Assembly (NCBI GenBank): GCA_030765055.1
Contig: JAUKNK010000152.1
Location: 2,089,501 to 2,153,500 of the forward strand
Source: Mantis religiosa
Lineage: Eukaryota > Arthropoda > Insecta > Mantodea > Mantidae
DNA: 64,000 nt
Direction of reading: 5' to 3'
Shown here: positions 1-13,600 of the stretch, piece by piece
How the letters are laid out: every line of letters begins with the position of its first letter
How positions within the stretch are numbered: position 1 is the stretch's first letter
Made by a program: the position numbers and the translations under genes
Notes under the pieces: model-generated
The model's database searches: none
Seen by the model: the letters and a program-made list of their open reading frames with translations, nothing else
Told to the model about the DNA's origin: nothing

Positions 1-3000
1 ATCGGTAGAAAGACAAAGAGAGATCCGGACTGAACAAATATTAGATCGGAACGAGCAAAGATATAATAACTACAGGAAGATAAGTTGAAAGACAAAGAGA
101 GATCCGGATTGAACAAATATTAGATCGGAACGAGCAAAGATATAATAACTAAAGGAAGATTGGTAGAAAGACAAAGAGAGATCCGGACTGAACAGATATT
201 AGATCGGAGCGAGCAAAGATGTACTAACTAAAGGAAGATTGGTAGTAAGACAAACAGAGATCCGCACTGAACAAATATAAGATAGGAACGAGCAAAGCTG
301 TAATAACTAAAGGAAGATTGGTAGAAAGACAAACAGAGATCCGGACTGAACAAATATTAGATCGGAACGAGCAAAGATGTAATAACTAAAGGAAGATTGG
401 TAGAAAGACAAACAGAGATCCGCACTGAACAAATATAAAATCGGAACGAGCAAAGCTGTAATAACTAAAGGAAGATTGGTAGAAAGACAAAGAGAGACCC
501 GGACTGAACAGGTATTGGATCCGAACGTGCAAAGATATAATAACTAAAGGAAGATCGGTAGAAAGGCAAAGAGAGATCCGGACTGAACAGGTATTAGATC
601 CGAACGTGCAAAGATATAATAATTAAAGGAAGATCGGTAGAAAGACAAAGTGAGATCCGGACTGAACAGATATTAGATCGGAAGGAGCAAAAATATAATA
701 ACTAAAGGAAGATCGGTAGAAAGACAAAGAGAGGTCCGGACTGAACAAATATAAGATCGGAACGAGCAAAGATATAATAACCAAAGGAAGATCGGTAGAA
801 AGACAAAGAGAGACCCGGACTGAACTGATATTAGATCGGAACGTGCAAAGATATAATAACTAAAGGAAGATCGGTAGAAAGACAAAGAGAGACCCGGACT
901 GAACAAATATTAGATCGGAACGTGCAAAGATATAATAACTAAAGGAAGTTCGGTAGAAAGACAAAGAGAGATCCGGACTGAACTGATATTAGATCGGAAC
1001 GTGCAAAGATATAATAACTAAAGTAAGATCGGTAGAAAGACAAAGAGAGATCCGACTGAACTGATATTAGATCGGAACGTGCAAAGATATTGTAACTAAA
1101 CGAAGATCGGTAGAAAGACAAAGAGAGACCCGGACTGAACAAATATTAGATAGGAACGTGCCAAGATATAATAACTCAAGGAAGATCGGTAGAAAGACAA
1201 AGAGAGACCGGACTGAACAGGTATTAGATCCGAACGTGCAAAGATATAATAACTAAAGGAAGATCGGTAGAAAGACAAAGTGAGATCCGGACTGAACAAA
1301 TATTAGATCGGAACGAGCAAAGATATAATAAGTAAAGGAAGAACGGTAGAAAGACAAACAGAGATCCGGACTGAACAAATATTATATCGGAACGAGCAAA
1401 GATATAATAACTAAGGAAGATCGGTAGAAAGACAAACAGAGATCCGGACTGAACAAATATTATATCGGAACGAGCAAAGATATAATAACTAAGGAAGATC
1501 GGTAGAAAGACAAACAGAGATCCGGACTGAACAAATATTAGATCGGAAAGAGCAAAGATATAATTACTAAAGGAAGATCGGTAGAAAGACAAACAGAGAT
1601 CCAGACTGAACAAATATTAGATCGGAACGAGCAAAGATGTAATAACTAAAGGAAGATCGGTAGAAAGACAAAGAGAGACCTGGAGTGAACAAATATTAGA
1701 TCGGAACGAGCAAAGATATAATAACTAAGGGAAGATCGGTAGAAAGACAAAGAGAGATCCGGACTGAACAAATATTAGATCGGAACGAGCAAAGATATAA
1801 TAACTAAAGGAAGATCGGTGGAAAGACAAAGAGAGATCCGGACTGAACAAATATTAGATCGGAACGAGCAAAGATATAATAACTAAAGGAAGATCGGTAG
1901 AAAGACAAAGAGAGACCCGGACTGAACAGATATTAGATAGGAACGAGCAAAGATATAATAACTAAAGGAAATCGGTAGTAAGACATAGAGAGATCCGGAC
2001 TGAACAAATATTAGTTCAGAACGAGCAAAGATGTAATAAATAAAGGAAGATCGCTAGAAAGACAAAGAGAGACCCGGACTGAACTGATATTAGATCGGAA
2101 CGAGCAATGATATAATAACTAAAGGAGGATCGGTAGAACGACAAAGAGAGATCCGGACTGAACAAATATTAGATCGGAACGTGCAAAGATATAATAACTA
2201 AAGGAAGATCGGTAGAAAGACAAAGAGAGATCAGGACTGAACAAATATTAGATCGGAACGAGCAAAGATATAATAACTAAAGGAAGATCGGTGGAAAGAC
2301 AAAGAGAGAACCGGACTGAATAAATATTAGATCGGAACGAGCAAACATATAATAACTAAAGGAAGATCGGTGGAAAGACAAAGAGAGATCCGGACTGAAC
2401 AAATATTAGATCGGAACGAGCAAAGATATAGTAACTAAAGGAAGATCGGTAGAAAGACAAAGAGAGACCCGGACTGAACAGATATTAGATAGGAACGAGC
2501 AAAGATATAATAACTAAAGGAAATCGGTAGAAAGACATAGAGAGATCCGGACTGAACAAATATTAGTTCAGAACGAGCAAAGATGTAATAAATAAAGGAA
2601 GATCGATAGAAAGACAAAGAGAGACCCGGACTGAACTGATATTAGATCGGAACGAGCAATGATATAATAACTAAAGGAGGATCGGTAGAACGACAAAGAG
2701 AGATCCGGACTGAACAAATATTAGATCGGAACAAGCAAAGATATAATAACTAAAGGAAGATCGGTAGAAAGACAAAGAGAGATCCGGACTAAACAAATAT
2801 TACATCGGAACGAGCAAAGATATAATAACTAAAGGAAGATCAGTAGAAAGACAAAGAGAGACCCGGACTGAACAAATATTAGATCGGAACGAGCAAAGAT
2901 ATAATAACATAAGGAAGATCGGTAGAAAGACAAAGAGAGATCCGGACTGAACAAATATTATTTCGGAACAAGCAAAGATATAATAACTAAAGGAAAATCG

Positions 3001-3700
3001 GTAGAAAGACAAAGAGAGATCCGGACTGAACAAATATTAGATCGGAACGAGCAAAGATATAATAACTAAAGGAAGATCGGTAGAAAGACAAAGAGAGACC
3101 CGGACTGAACAAATATTAGATCGGAACGAGCAAAGATATAATAACTAAAGGAAGATCGGTAGAAAGACAAAGAGAGACCCGGACTGAACAAATATTAGAT
3201 CGGAACGGGCAAAGATATAATAACTAAGGGAAGATCGGTAGAAAGACAACGAGAGATCCGGACTAAACAAATATTAGATCGGAACCAGCAAAGATATAAT
3301 AACTAAAGGAAGATCGGTAGAAAGACAAAGAGAGACCCGGACTGAACAAATATTAGATCGGAACGAGCAAAGATATAATAACTAAAGGAAGATCGGTAGA
3401 AAGACAAAGAGAGACCCGGACTGAACAAATATTAGATCGGAACGAGCAAAGATATAATTACTAAAGGAAGATCGGTAGAAAGACAAAGAGAGATCCGGAC
3501 TTTACAGATATTAGATCTGAACGAGCAAAGATATAATAACTAAGGGGAGATCGGTAGAAAGACAAAGAGAGATCCGGACTGAACAAATATTAGATCGGAA
3601 CAAGCAAAGATATAATAAATAAAGGAAGATCGGTAAAAAGACAAAGAGAGACCCGGACTGAACAAATATTAGATCGGAACGAGCAAAGATATAATAACTA

Positions 3701-5751
3701 ATGGAAGATCGGTAGAAAGACAAAGAGAGATCCGGACTGAACAAATATTAGTTCGGAACAAGCAAAGATATAATAACTAAAGGAAGATCGGTGGAAAGAC
3801 AAAGAGTGATCCGGACTGAACAAATATTAGATCGGAACGAGCAAGGATATAATAACTACAGGAAGATCCGTGGAAAGACAAAGAGAGATCCGGACTGAAC
3901 AAATATTAGATCGGAACGAGCTAAGATATAATTACTAAAGGAAGATCGGTAGAAAGACAAAGAGAGATCCGGGCTGAACAAATATTAGATCGGAACGAGC
4001 AAAGATATAATAACTAAAGGAAGATCGGTAGAAAGACAAAGAGAGATCCGGACTGAACAAATATTAGATCGGAACGAGCAAAGATATAATAACTACAGGA
4101 AGATAAGTTGAAAGACAAAGAGAGATCCGGATTGAACAAATATTAGATCGGAACGAGCAAAGATATAATAACTAAAGGAAGATTGGTAGAAAGACAAAGA
4201 GAGATCCGGACTGAACAGATATTAGATCGGAGCGAGCAAAGATGTACTAACTAAAGGAAGATTGGTAGTAAGACAAACAGAGATCCGCACTGAACAAATA
4301 TAAGATCGGAACGAGCAAAGCTGTAATAACTAAAGGAAGATTGGTAGAAAGACAAACAGAGATCCGGACTGAACAAATATTAGATCGGAACGAGCAAAGA
4401 TGTAATAACTAAAGGAAGATTGGTAGAAAGACAAACAGAGATCCGCACTCTACAGATATAAGATCGGAACGAGCAAAGCTGTAATAACTAAAGGAAGATT
4501 GGTAGAAAGACAAAGAGAGACCCGGACTGAACAGGTATTGGATCCGAACGTGCAAAGATATAATAACTAAAGGAAGATCGGTAGAAAGGCAAAGAGAGAT
4601 CCGGACTGAACAGGTATTAGATCCGAACGTGCAAAGATATAATAATTAAAGGAAGATCGGTAGAAAGACAAAGTGAGATCCGGACTGAACAGATATTAGA
4701 TCGGAAGGAGCAAAAATATAATAACTAAAGGAAGATCGGTAGAAAGACAAAGAGAGGTCCGGACTGAACAAATATAAGATCGGAACGAGCAAAGATATAA
4801 TAACCAAAGGAAGATCGGTAGAAAGACAAAGAGAGACCCGGACTGAACTGATATTAGATCGGAACGTGCAAAGATATAATAACTAAAGGAAGATCGGTAG
4901 AAAGACAAAGAGAGACCCGGACTGAACTGATATTAGATCGGAACGTGCAAAGATATAATAACTAAAGGAAGTTCGGTAGAAAGACAAAGAGAGATCCGGA
5001 CTGAACTGATATTAGATCGGAACGTGCAAAGATATAATAACTAAAGTAAGATCGGTAGAAAGACAAAGAGAGATCCGGACTGAACTGATATTAGATCGGA
5101 ACGTGCAAAGATATTGTAACTAAACGAAGATCGGTAGAAAGACAAAGAGAGACCCGGACTGAACAAATATTAGATAGGAACGTGCCAAGATATAATAACT
5201 CAAGGAAGATCGGTAGAAAGACAAAGAGAGACCGGACTGAACAGGTATTAGATCCGAACGTGCAAAGATATAATAACTAAAGGAAGATCGGTAGAAAGAC
5301 AAAGTGAGATCCGGACTGAACAAATATTAGATCGGAACGAGCAAAGATATAATAAGTAAAGGAAGAACGGTAGAAAGACAAACAGAGATCCGGACTGAAC
5401 AAATATTATATCGGAACGAGCAAAGATATAATAACTAAGGAAGATCGGTAGAAAGACAAACAGAGATCCGGACTGAACAAATATTATATCGGAAGGAGCA
5501 AAGATATAATAACTAAGGAAGATCGGTAGAAAGACAAACAGAGATCCGGACTGAACAAATATTAGATCGGAACGAGCAAAGATATAATTACTAAAGGAAG
5601 ATCGGTAGAAAGACAAACAGAGATCCAGACTGAACAAATATTAGATCGGAACGAGCAAAGATATAATAACTAAGGGAAGATCGGTAGAAAGACAAAGAGA
5701 GATCCGGTCTGAACAAATATTAGATAAGAACAAGCAAAGATATAATAACTA
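3701..5751. repeat. 2051-bp, 26-monomer direct duplication, unit 1 in copy 1
   Basis: The unit opens at an ATGGAAGATCGG variant (CTAATGG instead of CTAAAGG) and matches 5752-7801 at a constant +2051. It contains in order the CAAGGATATAA monomer, the AAGTTG monomer, several GATTGG monomers, CTCTACAGATATAAG, the AGGTATT/GATCCG subtype and two 78-bp monomers. One difference from unit 2 is GGAAGGAGC near 5493 against GGAACGAGC near 7544. Positions 4024-5650 also repeat 1-1620, so the window start is itself a fragment of this unit. Confidence 0.85.
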
Positions 5752-7801
5752 ATGGAAGATCGGTAGAAAGACAAAGAGAGATCCGGACTGAACAAATATT
5801 AGTTCGGAACAAGCAAAGATATAATAACTAAAGGAAGATCGGTGGAAAGACAAAGAGTGATCCGGACTGAACAAATATTAGATCGGAACGAGCAAGGATA
5901 TAATAACTACAGGAAGATCCGTGGAAAGACAAAGAGAGATCCGGACTGAACAAATATTAGATCGGAACGAGCTAAGATATAATTACTAAAGGAAGATCGG
6001 TAGAAAGACAAAGAGAGATCCGGGCTGAACAAATATTAGATCGGAACGAGCAAAGATATAATAACTAAAGGAAGATCGGTAGAAAGACAAAGAGAGATCC
6101 GGACTGAACAAATATTAGATCGGAACGAGCAAAGATATAATAACTACAGGAAGATAAGTTGAAAGACAAAGAGAGATCCGGATTGAACAAATATTAGATC
6201 GGAACGAGCAAAGATATAATAACTAAAGGAAGATTGGTAGAAAGACAAAGAGAGATCCGGACTGAACAGATATTAGATCGGAGCGAGCAAAGATGTACTA
6301 ACTAAAGGAAGATTGGTAGTAAGACAAACAGAGATCCGCACTGAACAAATATAAGATCGGAACGAGCAAAGCTGTAATAACTAAAGGAAGATTGGTAGAA
6401 AGACAAACAGAGATCCGGACTGAACAAATATTAGATCGGAACGAGCAAAGATGTAATAACTAAAGGAAGATTGGTAGAAAGACAAACAGAGATCCGCACT
6501 CTACAGATATAAGATCGGAACGAGCAAAGCTGTAATAACTAAAGGAAGATTGGTAGAAAGACAAAGAGAGACCCGGACTGAACAGGTATTGGATCCGAAC
6601 GTGCAAAGATATAATAACTAAAGGAAGATCGGTAGAAAGGCAAAGAGAGATCCGGACTGAACAGGTATTAGATCCGAACGTGCAAAGATATAATAATTAA
6701 AGGAAGATCGGTAGAAAGACAAAGTGAGATCCGGACTGAACAGATATTAGATCGGAAGGAGCAAAAATATAATAACTAAAGGAAGATCGGTAGAAAGACA
6801 AAGAGAGGTCCGGACTGAACAAATATAAGATCGGAACGAGCAAAGATATAATAACCAAAGGAAGATCGGTAGAAAGACAAAGAGAGACCCGGACTGAACT
6901 GATATTAGATCGGAACGTGCAAAGATATAATAACTAAAGGAAGATCGGTAGAAAGACAAAGAGAGACCCGGACTGAACTGATATTAGATCGGAACGTGCA
7001 AAGATATAATAACTAAAGGAAGTTCGGTAGAAAGACAAAGAGAGATCCGGACTGAACTGATATTAGATCGGAACGTGCAAAGATATAATAACTAAAGTAA
7101 GATCGGTAGAAAGACAAAGAGAGATCCGGACTGAACTGATATTAGATCGGAACGTGCAAAGATATTGTAACTAAACGAAGATCGGTAGAAAGACAAAGAG
7201 AGACCCGGACTGAACAAATATTAGATAGGAACGTGCCAAGATATAATAACTCAAGGAAGATCGGTAGAAAGACAAAGAGAGACCGGACTGAACAGGTATT
7301 AGATCCGAACGTGCAAAGATATAATAACTAAAGGAAGATCGGTAGAAAGACAAAGTGAGATCCGGACTGAACAAATATTAGATCGGAACGAGCAAAGATA
7401 TAATAAGTAAAGGAAGAACGGTAGAAAGACAAACAGAGATCCGGACTGAACAAATATTATATCGGAACGAGCAAAGATATAATAACTAAGGAAGATCGGT
7501 AGAAAGACAAACAGAGATCCGGACTGAACAAATATTATATCGGAACGAGCAAAGATATAATAACTAAGGAAGATCGGTAGAAAGACAAACAGAGATCCGG
7601 ACTGAACAAATATTAGATCGGAACGAGCAAAGATATAATTACTAAAGGAAGATCGGTAGAAAGACAAACAGAGATCCAGACTGAACAAATATTAGATCGG
7701 AACGAGCAAAGATATAATAACTAAGGGAAGATCGGTAGAAAGACAAAGAGAGATCCGGTCTGAACAAATATTAGATAAGAACAAGCAAAGATATAATAAC
7801 T
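5752..7801. repeat. 2051-bp direct duplication, unit 2 in copy 1
   Basis: Adjacent second copy of the preceding unit, ending where the CTAATGG of unit 1 is replaced by CTAAAGG at about 7802. The last monomer carries GATCCGGTCTGAAC and TAGATAAGAACAAGC, which are also found at the junction of the two units. Confidence 0.83.
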
Positions 7802-9070
7802 AAAGGAAGATCGGTAGAAAGACAAAGAGAGACCCGGACTGAACAAATATTAGATCGGAACGAGCAAAGATATAATAACTAAAGGAAGATCGGTAGAAAG
7901 ACAAAGAGAGACCCGGGCTGAACAAATATTAGATCGGAACGAGCAAAGATATAATAACTAAAGGAAGATAGGTAGAAAGACAAAGAGAGACCCGGACTGA
8001 ACAAATATTAGATCGGAACGAGCAAAGATATAATAACTAAGGGAAGATCGGTAGAAAGACAAAGAGAGATCCGGACTGAACAAATATTAGATCGGAACAA
8101 GCAAAGATATAATAAATAAAGGAAGATCGGTAGAACGACAAAGAGAGATCCGGACTGAACTGATATTAGATCGGAACGAGCAAAGATATAATAACTAAAG
8201 GAAGATCGGTAGAAAGACAAAGAGAGATCCGGACTGAACAAATATTAGATCGGAACGAGCAAAGTTATAATAACTAAGGGAAGATCGGTGGAAAGACAAA
8301 GAGAGATCCGGACTTAACAAATATTAGATCGGAACGAGCAAAGATATAATAACTACAGGAAGATCGGTGGAAAGACAAAGAGAGATCCGGACTGAACAAA
8401 TATTACATCGGAACGAGCAAAGATATAATAACTAAAGGAAGATCGGTAGAAAGACAAAGAGAGACCCGGACTGAACAAATATTAGATCGGAACGAGCAAA
8501 GATATAATAACTAAAGGAAGATCGGTAGAAAGACAAAGAGAGACCCGGACTGAACAAATATTAGATCGGAACGAGCAAAGTTATAATAACTAAGGGAAGA
8601 TCGGTGGAAAGACAAAGAGAGATCCGGACTGAACATATATTAGATCGGAACGAGCAAAGATATAATAACTACAGGAAGATCGGTGGAAAGACAAAGAGAG
8701 ATCCGGACTGAACAAATATTACATCGGAACGAGCAAAGATATAATAACTAAAGGAAGATCGGTAGAAAGACAAAGAGAGATCCGGGCTGAACAAATATTA
8801 GATCGGAACGAGCAAAGATATAATAACTAAAGGAAGATCGTTAGAAAGACAAAGAGAGATCCGGACTGAACAAATATTAGATCGCAATGAGCAAAGATAT
8901 AATAACTACAGGAAGATAAGTTGAAAGACAAAGAGAGATCCGGATTGAACAAATATTAGATCGGAACGAGCAAAGGTATAATAACTAAAGGAAGATCTGT
9001 AGAAAGACAAAGAGAGATCCGGACAGAACAGATATTAGATCCGAACGAGCAAAGATATAATAACTAAGGG

Positions 9071-9509
9071 AAGATCGGTAGAAAGACAAAGAGAGATCCG
9101 GACTGAACAAATATTAGATCGGAACGAGCAAAGATATAATAACTAAAGGAAGATCGGTGGAAAGACAAAGAGAGATCCGGACTGAACAAATATTAGATCG
9201 GAACGAGCAAAGATATAATAACTAAAGGAAGATCGGTAGAAAGACAAAGAGAGACCCGGACTGAACAGATATTAGATAGGAACGAGCAAAGATATAATAA
9301 CTAAAGGAAATCGGTAGTAAGACATAGAGAGATCCGGACTGAACAAATATTAGTTCAGAACGAGCAAAGATGTAATAAATAAAGGAAGATCGCTAGAAAG
9401 ACAAAGAGAGACCCGGACTGAACTGATATTAGATCGGAACGAGCAATGATATAATAACTAAAGGAGGATCGGTAGAACGACAAAGAGAGACCCGGACTGA
9501 ACAAATATT
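9071..9509. repeat. Conversion-like patch inside domain A copy 1
   Basis: Flanks on both sides match copy 2 at +13572, but this segment of about 440 bp does not. It instead matches 1732-2170 at +7339, including the rare GGTAGTAAGACATAGAG, TAGTTCAGAACGAGC and GATCGCTAG variants. The corresponding segment of copy 2 (about 22.64-23.08 kb) has unrelated variants of similar total length. Replacement without change of register suggests gene conversion or a double exchange within the array. Confidence 0.7.
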
Positions 9510-9709
9510 AGATCGGAACGTGCAAAGATATAATAACTAAAGGAAGATCGGTAGAAAGACAAAGAGAGATCTTGACTGAACAAATATAAGATCGGAACGA
9601 GCAAAGATATAATAACCAAACGAAGATCGGTAGAAAGACAAAGAGAGATCCGGACTGAACTGATATTAGATCGGAAGGAGCAAATATATAATAACTAAAG
9701 GAAGATCGG

Positions 9710-10622
9710 TGGAAAGACAAAGAGAGATCCGGACTGAACAAATATTAGATCGGAACGAGCAAAGATATAGTAACTAAAGGAAGATCGGTAGAAAGACAAA
9801 GAGAGACCCGGACTGAACAGATATTAGATAGGAACGAGCAAAGATATAATAACTAAAGGAAATCGGTAGTAAGACATAGAGAGATCCGGACTGAACAAAT
9901 ATTAGTTCAGAACGAGCAAAGATGTAATAAATAAAGGAAGATCGATAGAAAGACAAAGAGAGACCCGGACTGAACTGATATTAGATCGGAACGAGCAATG
10001 ATATAATAACTAAAGGAGGATCGGTAGAACGACAAAGAGAGATCCGGACTGAACAAATATTAGATCGGAACGTGCAAAGATATAATAACTAAAGGAAGAT
10101 CGGTAGAAAGACAAAGAGAGATCAGGACTGAACAAATATTAGATCGGAACGAGCAAAGATATAATAACTAAAGGAAGATCGGTGGAAAGACAAAGAGAGA
10201 ACCGGACTGAATAAATATTAGATCGGAACGAGCAAACATATAATAACTAAAGGAAGATCGGTGGAAAGACAAAGAGAGATCCGGACTGAACAAATATTAG
10301 ATCGGAACGAGCAAAGATATAGTAACTAAAGGAAGATCGGTAGAAAGACAAAGAGAGACCCGGACTGAACAGATATTAGATAGGAACGAGCAAAGATATA
10401 ATAACTAAAGGAAATCGGTAGAAAGACATAGAGAGATCCGGACTGAACAAATATTAGTTCAGAACGAGCAAAGATGTAATAAATAAAGGAAGATCGATAG
10501 AAAGACAAAGAGAGACCCGGACTGAACTGATATTAGATCGGAACGAGCAATGATATAATAACTAAAGGAGGATCGGTAGAACGACAAAGAGAGATCCGGA
10601 CTGAACAAATATTAGATCGGAA
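9710..10622. repeat. 552-bp register duplication of a GACATAGAG-bearing module
   Basis: Positions 9774 onward and 10326 onward repeat each other at 552 bp (seven monomers less one base). Each holds a four-monomer module: GATAGGAACGAGC, then AAATCGGTAG with GACATAGAG, then TAGTTCAGAACGAGC with GATGTAATAAATAAAGG, then GATCGATAG followed by GCAATGATAT and GGAGGATCGGTAGAACGAC. The same module occurs near 1.94, 2.5, 15.4, 16.0, 23.4 and 23.96 kb, and a relative near 32.1 kb. Confidence 0.75.
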
Positions 10623-13600
10623 CAAGCAAAGATATAATAACTAAAGGAAGATCGGTAGAAATCAAAGAGAGATCCGGACTAAACAAATATTACATCGGAA
10701 CGAGCAAAGATATAATAACTAAAGGAAGATCAGTAGAAAGACAAAGAGAGACCCGGACTGAACAAATATTAGATCGGAACGAGCAAAGATATAATAACAT
10801 AAGGAAGATCGGTAGAAAGACAAAGAGAGATCCGGACTGAACAAATATTATTTCGGAACAAGCAAAGATATAATAACTAAAGGAAAATCGGTAGAAAGAC
10901 AAAGAGAGATCCGGACTGAACAAATATTAGATCGGAACGAGCAAAGATATAATAACTAAAGGAAGATCGGTAGAAAGACAAAGAGAGACCCGGACTGAAC
11001 AAATATTAGATCGGAACGAGCAAAGATATAATAACTAAAGGAAGATCGGTAGAAAGACAAAGAGAGACCCGGACTGAACAAATATTAGATCGGAACGGGC
11101 AAAGATATAATAACTAAGGGAAGATCGGTAGAAAGACAAAGAGAGATCCGGACTAAACAAATATTAGATCGGAACCAGCAAAGATATAATAACTAAAGGA
11201 AGATCGGTAGAAAGACAAAGAGAGACCCGGACTGAACAAATATTAGATCGGAACGAGCAAAGATATAATAACTAAAGGAAGATCGGTAGAAAGACAAAGA
11301 GAGACCCGGACTGAACAAATATTAGATCGGAACGAGCAAAGATTTAATTACTAAAGGAAGATCGGTAGAAAGACAAAGAGAGATCCGGACTTTACAGATA
11401 TTAGATCTGAACGAGCAAAGATATAATAACTAAGGGGAGATCGGTAGAAAGACAAAGAGAGATCCGGACTGAACAAATATTAGATCGGAACAAGCAAAGA
11501 TATAATAAATAAAGGAAGATCGGTAAAAAGACAAAGAGAGACCCGGACTGAACAAATATTAGATCGGAACGAGCAAAGATATAATAACTAATGGAAGATC
11601 GGTAGAAAGACAAAGAGAGATCCGGACTGAACAAATATTAGTTCGGAACAAGCAAAGATATAATAACTAAAGGAAGATCGGTGGAAAGACAAAGAGTGAT
11701 CCGGACTGAACAAATATTAGATCGGAACGAGCAAGGATATAATAACTACAGGAAGATCCGTGGAAAGACAAAGAGAGATCCGGACTGAACAAATATTAGA
11801 TCGGAACGAGCTAAGATATAATTACTAAAGGAAGATCGGTAGAAAGACAAAGAGAGATCCGGGCTGAACAAATATTAGATCGGAACGAGCAAAGATATAA
11901 TAACTAAAGGAAGATCGGTAGAAAGACAAAGAGAGATCCGGACTGAACAAATATTAGATCGGAACGAGCAAAGATATAATAACTACAGGAAGATAAGTTG
12001 AAAGACAAAGAGAGATCCGGATTGAACAAATATTAGATCGGAACGAGCAAAGATATAATAACTAAAGGAAGATTGGTAGAAAGACAAAGAGAGATCCGGA
12101 CTGAACAGATATTAGATCGGAGCGAGCAAAGATGTACTAACTAAAGGAAGATTGGTAGTAAGACAAACAGAGATCCGCACTGAACAAATATAAGATCGGA
12201 ACGAGCAAAGCTGTAATAACTAAAGGAAGATTGATAGAAAGACAAACAGAGATCCGGACTGAACAAATATTAGATCGGAACGAGCAAAGATGTAATAACT
12301 AAAGGAAGATTGGTAGAAAGACAAACAGAGATCCGCACTGAACAAATATAAGATCGGAACGAGCAAAGCTGTAATAACTAAAGGAAGATTGGTAGAAAGA
12401 CAAAGAGAGACCCGGACTGAACAGGTATTGGATCCGAACGTGCAAAGATATAATAACTAATGGAAGATCGGTAGAAAGGCAAAGAGAGATCCGGACTGAA
12501 CAGGTATTAGATCCGAACGTGCAAAGATATAATAATTAAAGGAAGATCGGTAGAAAGACAAAGTGAGATCCGGACTGAACAGATATTAGATCGGAAGGAG
12601 CAAAAATATAATAACTATAGGAAGATCGGTAGAAAGACAAAGAGAGGTCCGGACTGAACAAATATAAGATCGGAACGAGCAAAGATATAATAACCAAAGG
12701 AAGATCGGTAGAAAGACAAAGAGAGACCCAGACTGAACAAATATTAGATCGGAACGAGCAAAGATATAATAACTAAAGGAAGATCGGTAGAAAGACAAAG
12801 AGAGACCCGGACTGAACAAATATTAGATCGGAACGGGCAAAGATATAATCACTAAGGGAAGATCGGTAGAAAGACAAAGAGAGATCCGGACTAAACAAAT
12901 ATTAGATCGGAACCAGCAAAGATATAATAACTAAAGGAAGATCGGTAGAAAGACAAAGAGAGACCCGGACTGAACAAATATTAGATCGGAACGAGCAAAG
13001 ATATAATAACTAAAGGAAGATCGGTAGAAAGACAAAGAGAGATCCGGACTGAACAAATATTAGATCGGAACAAGCAAAGATATAATAAATAAAGGAAGAT
13101 CGGTAAAAAGACAAAGAGAGACCCGGACTGAACAAATATTAGATCGGAACGAGCAAAGATATAATAACTAATGGAAGATCGGTAGAAAGACAAAGAGAGA
13201 TCCGGACTGAACAAATATTAGTTCGGAACAAGCAAAGATATAATAACTAAAGGAAGATCGGTGGAAAGACAAAGAGTGATCCGGACTGAACAAATATTAG
13301 ATCGGAACGAGCAAGGATATAATAACTACAGGAAGATCCGTGGAAAGACAAAGAGAGATCCGGACTGAACAAATATTAGATCGGAACGAGCTAAGATATA
13401 ATTACTAAAGGAAGATCGGTAGAAAGACAAAGAGAGATCCGGGCTGAACAAATATTAGATCGGAACGAGCAAAGATATAATAACTAAAGGAAGATCGGTA
13501 GAAAGACAAAGAGAGATCCGGACTGAACAAATATTAGATCGGAACGAGCAAAGATATAATAACTACAGGAAGATAAGTTGAAAGACAAAGAGAGATCCGG

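Larger units (their letters stand above)
1..13493. repeat. Domain A higher-order block, copy 1 (left end open)
   Basis: Position 1 matches 13494 and the register of +13493 holds to about 8.55 kb, including rare variants and indels such as AACGAGAG at 3249 / 16742 and the shortened CCGACTG near 1050 / 14543. The only substitution I noted in that stretch is C4395 versus G17888. The register then becomes +13572 because copy 2 has one extra monomer near 22.1 kb. Similarity resumes after a patch at 9071-9509 and runs to about 12.73 kb. From there copy 1 takes a shorter route that resembles its own 3.2-4.0 kb region. The block is about 171 monomers long. Confidence 0.85.

Noticed and set aside
673..906. 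77-codon minus-strand open runs recurring throughout the window
   Set aside because: Size and peptide follow directly from the 79-bp period and its stop positions. Those checked start at TTG, and each frame translates the same repeat. No codon bias, domain or unique sequence.
1224..1613. 129-codon minus-strand open run with serine/phenylalanine/leucine-rich hydrophobic repeats, resembling a membrane protein
   Set aside because: It is the 77-codon artefact extended by two 78-bp monomers. The hydrophobicity is the translation of a pyrimidine-rich strand.
2570..2610. AATAAA within GTAATAAATAAAGG variants, like a polyadenylation signal
   Set aside because: Arises by one substitution in the repeat tail, with no transcript or downstream element to support use.
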